Shown here one piece after another: positions 56,960 to 64,000 of a DNA stretch of 64,000 nt. Source of the stretch: Talinum fruticosum (taxonomy: Eukaryota; Streptophyta; Magnoliopsida; Caryophyllales; Talinaceae). The stretch covers positions 372,001 to 436,000 of the forward strand of contig JAITYX010000129.1 of assembly GCA_021018815.1 (NCBI GenBank). Direction: 5' to 3'. A program made the translations under genes and the position numbers. The notes under the pieces were generated by a model. It did not search any database, was not told where the DNA came from, and saw nothing but the letters and a program-made list of their open reading frames with translations. The first letter of the stretch is position 1; each line of letters starts with the position of its first letter.

Positions 56960-58263
56960 TGATGGAGAGTGGGCCGCCTTCTGTTTTGGGCTGTATGTCA
57001 TTCATGTTAAGAAGCTTTGTATGTCTAGTATTCAGCCGGAAATGTTTGCTCACTCCATGATCAAAGGGAAGGGCTCAAAATACAAGCGCTTGATGTTAGT
57101 AGATCCCGGAGGGTGATGGGTCTCAAAGTCATTAAGCTCTTATGATTTTGTCTATAAATAATTGTTGTCAATAGCGTCAAGAAGGAAGGTTAGAAGTTAC
57201 AAGTTGCCGCCTTAATTCCCCCATGTTCAAGCAACGTTGAGTTCGGTCAAGTCCAGTCGTGGCATGTTACCATCTTTTATCTTTTGAACATAAATAATCA
57301 AAGGGACGGTCCAAGGGCCCAAGACTTACCTCCATGCGTTCAAAAAGAGAAGCCTAAGCAAAGAGCATTCTAGAAGCACTAACCATAGTGGATGGAAGGA
57401 GGTTTGTTAGATGCTTGACAAAGGAGGAAGTAACCGTGGCCACATGTTCCTTAACCATCAAATGCTTGGCTAGAATTCATCCTAGCTTGGCTTGGAGGAA
57501 GGGAAAGGAATATTATTAGTTAGCATTTTGTTTTTGCATTATTTTCAGCTTGAATTTTGTTACACTTTCAGCTTATATTCGGTTATGAAAAATGCTATAG
57601 CTAGGCATTATATAATCAGCTCATGAGCTTCATTGTAAAACACCTTTTGTTGAAATATATGAGTTTATACTCGAGCTGGATTTGCTCACCCGTTGGAATT
57701 CTCATTGCTGTATCCTAGTGTGGCAGCTAGGTGGTGTCCTGTGAGTCCTTCCAATCTCCCGGTGGTGTTGCTGTATCCGGACAGATTGAAGGTGCCCCTC
57801 GGTTCTTACTCGGTGGTGTTTTACGTATCCGAGCTAGGACCTTGGTATTATCCCCTCATTTCATCAATTCATATCTCACAATCTACCCAGCCATTTCACT
57901 CCAAATTTTAACCACAATCCTTCCAGTCCATCTACTACCATTCCTCCAATTTTCAGCTCCATCCAAGAACATCTCCATCCTCCACACCGAAACCAAACAA
58001 AGGGTGTCTGCCTGTACAGCCAGCCGGTTGCATCAACTTCAGGCTATCTGTTCCGGGAGTTCCCCTTATCCAAATTCAACGAAACTTGGTCACAACCTTC
58101 ATTTACCAGTTACCTACTTCCCCACCAAATTTCAGCCAAGACCAAGCACTTTTGCCCCACCTTTCACCCGATCTCCCAAGACTGCGCAATCAGGCTGCAT
58201 TCTGCCCGGTTGTGTACCTTGCGGTTTTCCATCCATTTTCTTTGCTTCCGCCACTACACATCA
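56960..58263 (+). repeat. 5' LTR, 1304 bp
   Basis: TGATGGAGAGTGGGCC to CACTACACATCA. AT-rich TATATAATC promoter-like site near 57608. Hairpin module at 57710-57833. Confidence 0.95.
57710..57833 (+). promoter_or_regulatory. LTR leader hairpin module (three stems)
   Basis: Stem 1 CCTAG/CTAGG (about 57714-57731), preceded by TGTAT and followed by TGGTG; stem 2 CCGG/CCGG (57759-57780) around TGGTGTTGCTGTAT; GGTGCCCC; stem 3 CTCGG/CCGAG (57809-57833) around TGGTGTTTTACGTAT. It lies about 100-220 bp after the promoter-like AT site, so it is probably transcribed. Confidence 0.7.
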
Positions 58264-58267
58264 TTTT

Positions 58268-58280
58268 TGGTATCAGAGCA
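58268..58280 (+). other. primer binding site
   Basis: TGGTATCAGAGCA, 4 bp after the 5' LTR; exact match to the expected complement of plant initiator tRNA-Met 3' end. Confidence 0.9.
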
Positions 58281-58371
58281 AGTTCTGAACCTAGGGTGAT
58301 TGTGTCCATTTCCCCAAAAATTAAAAAAAAAAAAAACCACAAAAATAGCCAGCCACAAAAACTTCCCAGCC

Positions 58372-60149
58372 ATGAGTGCAAGCATGACTTTGGAAGAGAG
58401 GTTTGAAATGTTAATGAAGGAGAATGAGTACCTCCGAAAATAGCTTGGGCGTGACATGAAGGCAAGGCGTGACCAGCTAAGGAGTGAATCACCTCCTATT
58501 CGCTCTAATCCTAGCCTACATGAAGATGATGAGGAGAGCAATCCTTTTGCCTCCACGGATAGTGAAAGGCAATCAAAAAGAAGTTCTAGGCGGACCAAAT
58601 CACACTACCAAGACTTCAAAGTTGAGATTCCGGAATTTGAAGGAAGATTGCATCCGGATGAGTTCCTTGATTGGTTGAGGACCGTGGAAAGAATTTTTGA
58701 TTATAAAGAGGTCCCAAACGAGAAGAAGGTGAAGCTTGTTGCACTCAAGCTTAGAGGCTTTGCTTCCACTTGGTGGGAAAATTTGAAGCACAAAAGAGTA
58801 AGGGACAAGAAGCCTAAAATCAAAAGTTGGGAGAAAATGAGAGCTAAGCTCAAAGCTCGTTTTCTGCCACCTACTTATGTCCAAGATAGTTTTCTCCAAC
58901 TCTATACTCTACAACAAGGCAATATGAGTGTAGAAGAATACACTAGAGAGTTTGAGAAATTGTTGATCAAATGTGATTTGCAAGAGAATGAGGACCAAAC
59001 AATTGTGAGGTACTTAGGCGGTTTGGATGCTAAGTATGCTCAAATTGTGGAGCTACAACATTTTACCACATTTGATGAGGTATGTCACTTGGCACACAAG
59101 GTGGAGCAACAAAAGAAAAATCGGTTTGCCAAAAAGGAAGTGCCTAAAACTTTTCCCTCTCAAAGAAGCCAATCCTTCTACAAGGGAGTCCCCAACCTTC
59201 ACCTCAAACAATTCCAAATCCCACAAAACAGCCCATACCCATCCAACCTCCAAACCCGCCTAAACCAATGCCCAAAACAAATGACCCAAGGAGATGCTTC
59301 AAGTGTCACGGTTTTGGACACATTGCTTCGGAGTGTCCCAACCGAAGGGTGATCACTTTGGTTGAGAACCAAGAGCCTTTCATGGAAGAGAGTGAAACCG
59401 AAAAGGAATTGCTCTTGCTTGATGAGATAGAAGAAGTGGTTGAGAAGGCGGATGAAGGAGAGCTACTTGTGCTAAGAAGGACCTTGAGCGGTTTCAAGGA
59501 TCCAAGTGAGGAGCAACGTGAAGCCATTTTTCACACAAGGGGCACGGTCCAAAACAAAGTGTGTTCCATTATCATTGATGGAGGTAGTTGTGCTAATGTG
59601 GCTGCCTCTATGATGGTAGACAAGCTTGGACTTCATGCTTCGGTCCATCCCCACCCTTACAATGTGCAATGGCTCAACCAAGGTAAAGGACTTCAAGTTA
59701 ATTCTCGTTGTCTTCTTTCCTTTAGTATTGGTAAGCACTACCATGATGAGTTGTGGTGTGATGTAATTCCTATGGATGCTTGCCATATATTACTTGGGAG
59801 ACCTTGGCTATATGACCGAAGGGTGACACATGATGGTTTCAAGAATACCTACACCTTCACCAAGGATGGAAAGAAAATCACATTAGCCCCCTTGCCTCCT
59901 AGCCAATACAAACCGAAGCCACAAAACTCTTCCCCCAAAATGACCTCTTGTTTGTGTTTAAGGAACCTTTCCTCAAAGACAAGCAAAAAGAGTTTGAGCC
60001 TTACCACAAACACATCCGTTCATTCCCATATTCAGCCGAGGAAATGCCACAAAATTTCCACCCTCTTTCCTCCATTTTTCATGACAAGTTCAGCTTTGTT
60101 CCCCCACATAAAATTCCTGTCCATTCACCACCACAAAGACATTTCCTAG
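58372..60149 (+). pseudogene. gag and protease of the gag-only element
   Basis: ATG at 58372 opens MSASMTLEERFEMLMKENEY; a TAG at 58441 interrupts (LRK-stop-LGRDM). An open frame resumes to 59352 with VEIPEFEGRLHPDEFLDWLR, GFASTWWENLKHK, FLPPTYVQDSF, MSVEEYTREFEKLLIKCDLQ. A frame change near 59230 leads to PKPMPKTNDPRRCFKCHGFG with an intact CCHC knuckle, then protease IIIDGGSCANVAASMMVDKL and HILLGRPWLYDRRVTHDGFK, ending near 60149 in the pre-RT linker. The stop and frameshift mean this copy cannot make full Gag-Pro. Longest surviving gag frame in the window (298 codons). Confidence 0.9.
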
Positions 60150-60530
60150 GCAAAAAAATCTTTGTCCAAAGAGCCATTTGTTTTACCGGGACAGAATGTG
60201 ATTTGGAACCCAATGGTGATGATTTATGGGTAACTCGACCGGGAAGAGCAAACAGAAAATCCATGGGCAGAATTAATACCAAAGGAAGTTGTGTATCTTC
60301 CTCAATGTTTGCGGATTGATGTGCCTAATGAGGACCAAGGCGAGTCACTACATCATGAGCATACTCGGAGAACATCCGGGCTGGCTGCATGGGCGAGGCC
60401 TGTCTCCACAATTAACCATCTGCCTGGGCATACAAGGAAACTCCATTTTTGTTCTCAACACAAGCTCCAACATGGTCAGATTTTTTCACACCGGAGCATG
60501 TTATTTCTGCGAATTTGAGGGCAAATTCTC
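60150..60530 (+). other. unassigned 3' interior of the gag-only element
   Basis: About 380 bp between the pre-RT linker and the polypurine tract. It does not resemble RT, RNase H or integrase of neighbours. One frame reads NPWAELIPKEVVYLPQCLRI, continuing to about 60518. Might be captured host sequence or a remnant of an unrelated element. Confidence 0.5.
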
Positions 60531-60536
60531 TCCTAC

Positions 60537-60546
60537 AAGGGGAGAA
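60537..60546 (+). other. polypurine tract
   Basis: AAGGGGAGAA directly before the 3' LTR; expected plus-strand primer site. Confidence 0.85.
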
Positions 60547-61850
60547 TGATGGAGAGTGGGCCGCCTTCTGTTTTGGGCTGTATGTCATTCATGTTAAGAA
60601 GCTTTGTATGTCTAGTATTCAGCCGGAAATGTTTGCTCACTCCATGATCAAAGGGAAGGGCTCAAAATACAAGCGCTTGATGTTAGTAGATCCCGGAGGG
60701 TGATGGGTCTCAAAGTCATTAAGCTCTTATGATTTTGTCTATAAATAATTGTTGTCAATAGCGTCAAGAAGGAAGGTTAGAAGTTACAAGTTGCCGCCTT
60801 AATTCCCCCATGTTCAAGCAACATTGAGTTCTGTCAAGTCCAGTCGTGGCATGTTACCATCTTTTATCTTTTGAACATAAATAATCAAAGGGACGGTCCA
60901 AGGGCCCAAGACTTACCTCCATGCGTTCAAAAGAGAAGCCTAAGCAAAGAGCATTCTAGAAGCACTAACCATAGTGGATGGAAGGAGGTTTGTTAGATGC
61001 TTGACAAAGGAGGAAGTAACCGTGGCCACATGTTCCTTAACCATCAAATGCTTGGCTAGAATTCATCCTAGCTTGGCTTGGAGGAAGGGAAAGGAATATT
61101 ATTAGTTAGCATTTTGTTTTTGCATTATTTTCAGCTTGAATTTTGTTACACTTTCAGCTTATATTCGGTTATGTAAAATGCTATAGCTAGGCATTATATA
61201 ATCAGCTCATGAGCTTCATTGTAAAACACCTTTTGCTTGAAATATATGAGTTTATACTCGAGCTGGATTTGCTCACCCGTTGGAATTCTCATTGCTGTAT
61301 CCTAGTGTGGCAGCTAGGTGGTGTCATGTGAGTCCTTCCAATCTCCCGGTGGTGTTGCTGTATCCAGACAGATTGAAGGTGCCCCTCGGTTCTTACTCGG
61401 TGGTGTTTTACGTATCCGAGCTAGGACCTTGGTATTATCCCCTCATTTCATCAATTCATATCTCACAATCTACCCAGCCATTTCACTCCAAATTTTAACC
61501 ACAATCCTTCCAGTCCATCTACTACCATTCCTCCAATTTTCAGCTCCATCCAAGAACATCTCCATCCTCCACACCGAAACCAAACAAAGGGTGTCTGCCT
61601 GTACAGCCAGCCGGTTGCATCAACTTCAGGCTATCTGTTCCGGGAGTTCCCCTTATCCAAATTCAACGAAACTTGGTCACAACCTTCATTTACCAGTTAC
61701 CTACTTCCCCACCAAATTTCAGCCAAGACCAAGCACTTTTGCCCCACCTTTCACCCGATCTCCCAAGACTGCGCAATCAGGCTGCATTCTGCCCGGTTGT
61801 GTACCTTGCGGTTTTCCATCCATTTTCTTTGCTTCCGCCACTACACATCA
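60547..61850 (+). repeat. 3' LTR, 1304 bp
   Basis: Same start and end as the 5' LTR. Differences include CGTTGAGTTCG to CATTGAGTTCT, one A lost after GCGTTC, TATGAAAAA to TATGTAAAA, TTTTGTTG to TTTTGCTTG, GTCCTG to GTCATG, and ATCCGG to ATCCAG, which weakens stem 2 of the hairpin module. Confidence 0.95.
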
Positions 61851-62148
61851 GTAGATATACTCAAATCTACTTGATTATCATCTAGACGTCTTCAGCAGAG
61901 CCAGAAAAGGAAAGTTAAGGATCAAAAAGGAAAAGAATTTGGTGACAACGATTGTAGTCGTCACTAGACTCGGAACCATACTACCGATTCCGTGGTCCCC
62001 CTCCTTTTCTGCTGTCCTTTGTCTGCTGTAATTATTTACCTTTTGTCCTTATTTTTGTCATTTTATTTTGCTGAATACATCACAACCATTGATTGTAAAG
62101 GGGATTTATAACCCTTAGATTAGAGTGATGTAACTTAGCTAAGAGGCG

Positions 62149-62156
62149 TATAAATA
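62149..62156 (+). promoter_or_regulatory. TATA-box-like site in type-B LTR
   Basis: GTATAAATATACATGGGCTC, conserved in all type-B LTRs of the window. The transcript start would be about 30 bp downstream. Confidence 0.6.
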
Positions 62157-62307
62157 TACATGGGCTCTCTCTTTGTAAAGGATGATGATTTTGAAATTGG
62201 CTATATGCTAAGTAAAGTTAAGCGAGTGCTCATTTCAACCCCAAAATTCTCTTTCGCTTGTCTAATTAGTGGCATAATTAGGTTGTGATCCGAAGAGTCC
62301 GATTATA

Positions 62308-62390
62308 CTTAGTGTGGTGATAGCTGTATCACTAAGTGTGATTGGTGCCCTAGTTTTATCCTTGGTGGTGATATCTCGTATCCTTGGATA
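62308..62390 (+). promoter_or_regulatory. type-B LTR leader hairpin module (two stems)
   Basis: Stem CTTAGTG/CACTAAG (62308-62336) around TGGTGATAGCTGTAT; then GGTGCCC; stem TATCC-TT-GG / CC-TT-GGATA (62357-62390, two T-T mismatches) around TGGTGATATCTCGTAT. Same order and loop type as stems 2 and 3 of type-A LTRs in otherwise unrelated sequence. About 160 bp after the TATA-like site. Confidence 0.7.
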
Positions 62391-62584
62391 GTTCTAATTT
62401 ATCTTGTTATTGTCCTATCGGTGCTGGTTACCTCGCTAATCACCTCCTCACGAGTGATTAGCTTAGTTCTTGTCGCCTAATGTTCCATTGGTCATTTCTA
62501 AGCCCATTCCGAGTCGCTCGAATTGCATTTAGCGCACTCGTTGGCGGGATCGGTGTAGCCTTGCATCTTGGCACATCGAGTAGG

Positions 62585-63313
62585 TTTTTGGCTAGAGGAT
62601 GTAAGTCTTGGGGAGGGCTTTCGAATTCATTTAGGGACATCCATGATGAGCTTTTGCATGGGTCTAAACTCATGTTGCTTGGCTTTGTGAAGTGACTCTC
62701 CTAAAGTAAGAAGGAGGTCAGTTTGTATGGGGGTCTTTTGTGGTTTTGTTTTTGTGAGTTGGCTTGGGGATAGAGGGGCTAAGGTGATCTTCTTTCCATC
62801 CTTGGTGAAAGTGTAAGTGTTCATGAACCCATCATACATAACTCTTCTATCAAACAGCAAAGGTCTCCCAAACAACAAATGACAAGCATCCGTATGAATA
62901 ATATCACACCACAACTCATCATGATAATTCTTGCCAATACTAAATGAAATAAGACATCTAGAATTAACTTGGAGGCCTTTACCTTGGTTTAGCCATTGAA
63001 TGTTGTAAGGAAGAGGATGAACCGAAGCATGAAGTCCAAGCTTCTCTACCATAGTTGAGGCAGCTACATTTGTGCAACTTCCTCCATCTACAATAATAGA
63101 GCAAACCTTGCCTTGCATCGTGCCAGTGTGAAATATGTTCTCACGTTGCTCTTCTTTGGACTCCTTGAATCCGGTCAAAGCCCTTCTCAAGACTAAAAGT
63201 TCTCCTTTATCCGCTTCCTCTATCACTTCCTTCATTTCATCCACCAAGTAGAGCTCCTTACGGGCTCTTCTTCCTCCATGTATTGCTCTTGAAATTCCAC
63301 CAAAGTCACACAA
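62585..63313 (-). pseudogene. type-A protease and linker
   Basis: Minus strand, open from 63313 to 62627: KVCSIIVDGGSCTNVAASTM, VEKLGLHASVHPLPYNIQWL, NQGKGLQVNSRCLISFSIGK, HLLFGRPLLFDRRVMYDGFM, TKDGKKITLAPLSPSQLTKT. The best preserved protease frame of the minus-strand element; cut by the type-B LTR just past it. Confidence 0.9.
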
Positions 63314-64000
63314 CCCTTCGGTCTGGACACTCCGAGAAAATATGTCCTAAACCATGGCACTTGAAACATCTTCGTGGGTTGTTGGAGTTAGACATGGGTT
63401 TGGGCAGATTTGAGGTAGAAATGGGTGTAGGCTGTTTTGTGGAGCTAGGACCTTTTTGTGGAATAGGTTGGGAACTCCCCTTGTAAAAGGGTGGGCTCTT
63501 TGTAGGAAGGTTTTGGGTATTTCTTTCTTGACAAAATGGTGCTTCTTTTGTTGCTCAACTTTATGTGCCAAGTGACACACCTCATCAAAAGTCAAGAATT
63601 ATTACAACTCCACTATTTGAGCATATTTCGCATCTAGGCCTCCGAGATACCTCACTATGGTTTGATCCTCATTTTCTTGGATGTCAAACTTAATGAGCAA
63701 TTTGTCAAATTCACGAGTGTACTCCTCCACACTCATACTTCCTTATTGTAGATTGTGTAGTTGAGAGTAACTATCTTGGATGTAGGTTGGGAGCAAGAAA
63801 CGAGCCTTGAGTTTTGTCCTCATTTTCTCCCAACTTCGGATCTTAGCCTTTCTTTCTCTTACCCGTTTGTGAGCTAGGTTCTCCCACCATGTTGATGCAA
63901 AGCCTCTAAGCTTGAGAGCAAAAAGCTTGACCTTCTTCTCCTCGGGCACATCCTTGTAATCAAATACCCTCTCCACTGTTCTTAGCCAATCTAAGAACTC
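63314..64000 (-). pseudogene. type-A gag, partial at window edge
   Basis: Minus strand: RTVERVFDYKDVPEEKKVKL, LRGFASTWWENLAHKRVRER, KAKIRSWEKMRTKLKARFLL, PTYIQDSYSQLHNLQ-stop, then TREFDKLLIKFDIQENEDQT, EVCHLAHKVEQQKKHHFVKK, and a knuckle region RRCFKCHGLGHIFSEC (63370-63325) in shifted frames. Continues beyond 64000. Confidence 0.88.

Larger units (their letters stand above)
56960..61850 (+). mobile_element. recent non-autonomous gag-protease LTR retrotransposon, 4891 bp, TSD GTAGA
   Basis: Two 1304-bp LTRs, PBS, gag, zinc knuckle, protease and polypurine tract, but no RT, RNase H or integrase. Flanked by GTAGA (56955-56959, 61851-61855). The LTRs differ by 5 substitutions and 2 one-base indels (about 0.4 percent), so insertion is young relative to everything else here. 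It must be moved by enzymes of related full elements. Resembles the published class of gag-only terminal-repeat retrotransposons (TR-GAG), with a protease added. Confidence 0.93.
56637..62579 (+). mobile_element. solo type-B LTR, TSD GTAGG, split by a gag-only element
   Basis: TGATGGGGAGGACACC (56637) to GGCACATCGA (62579), flanked by GTAGG (56632-56636, 62580-62584). It is 1052 bp without the 4891-bp inner insertion; removing both also takes out one GTAGA copy. The A-element coding region joins across it on the minus strand. TATA-like TATAAATA at 62149. Confidence 0.9.
53183..64000 (-). mobile_element. Ty3/Gypsy type-A element (-) with nested insertions, continues past window end
   Basis: On the minus strand from the right edge: gag (64000-63350), protease (63313-62627), linker/RT (62626-62585 and 56631-55508), RNase H (55511-55230), integrase (55200-53183). 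Interrupted by a type-B solo LTR (56637-62579, itself hosting the gag-only element) and a type-A solo LTR (53424-55105). 3' end and LTR lost at 53183. Confidence 0.88.

Noticed and set aside
57759..57833. Hairpin modules considered as hammerhead ribozymes (as in plant retrozymes)
   Set aside because: The hammerhead core CTGATGA...GAAA is absent; loops are TGGTG...TAT. Other ribozyme families I know do not fit either.
57731..58288. 185-codon open frame, repeated as 178 codons at 61318-61854
   Set aside because: Both lie wholly inside the two LTRs of one element and are copies of each other by LTR identity. No known domain, and the frame is lost in other LTRs of the type.

Overview
This is nuclear DNA from a flowering plant, probably a eudicot. 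It holds one intron-rich plant gene, a lysosomal/vacuolar-type glycoside hydrolase family 38 (GH38) alpha-mannosidase, embedded in a dense pile of nested transposable elements. There are no prokaryotic operons, tRNA or rRNA genes, or CRISPR arrays. Most long open frames outside the gene are broken Ty3/Gypsy gag-pol pieces or antisense frames across LTRs.

Layout. 1-2565: a dead RTE-like LINE (+) split by an unusual LTR insertion. 2945-3190: an AT-rich hairpin-forming repeat. 3477-9811 (-): the 5' 16 coding exons (622 codons) of the alpha-mannosidase; the last third of the protein is not in the window. 9812-14209: AT-rich spacer and unidentified repetitive DNA. 14219-19792: a 5.57-kb Mutator-like element with 284-bp terminal inverted repeats, a decayed MuDR-type transposase (-) and what looks like a captured GRF zinc-finger gene fragment (+). 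20118-25668: a Ty3/Gypsy element missing its 5' end. 25669-28449: an LTR piece, a possible CACTA-type scrap and unidentified DNA. 28450-64000: Ty3/Gypsy elements of two LTR types (called A and B here) inserted into one another on both strands.

LTR types. A LTRs are about 0.95-1.7 kb and B LTRs about 1.04 kb. Both begin TGATG and end CATCA, use an initiator-tRNA-Met-like primer site and make 5-bp target duplications. Duplications identified by eye are TGGAG/CGGAG, GGGCA, CCTTT, CTTGG, GATAT, ATCAA, GTAGG and GTAGA, so the insertion order can be read. The youngest insertion is a 4.9-kb gag-protease-only element (56960-61850) whose two 1304-bp LTRs differ at five bases and two single-base indels. 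It sits in a solo B LTR, which sits in a minus-strand A element.

Two observations stand out. First, the leader part of nearly every LTR, in both otherwise dissimilar types, carries a repeated stem-loop module. Its loop (TGGTG, 4-7 bases, TAT, usually GTAT) is nearly constant while its stems differ from copy to copy with both strands changing together (CTCGG/CCGAG, TCTAGG/CCTAGA, TCTTGG/CCAAGA, TCAAGG/CCTTGA, GCTAG/CTAGC, CTTAGTG/CACTAAG). This looks like a conserved, apparently undescribed RNA structure. Second, two independent insertions (135-1647 and 38632-40125) share one odd architecture: a full LTR, about 20 bp containing the primer binding site, then only the last 11-12 bp of a second LTR, flanked by target duplications. 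This suggests a recurrent aberrant reverse-transcription product.
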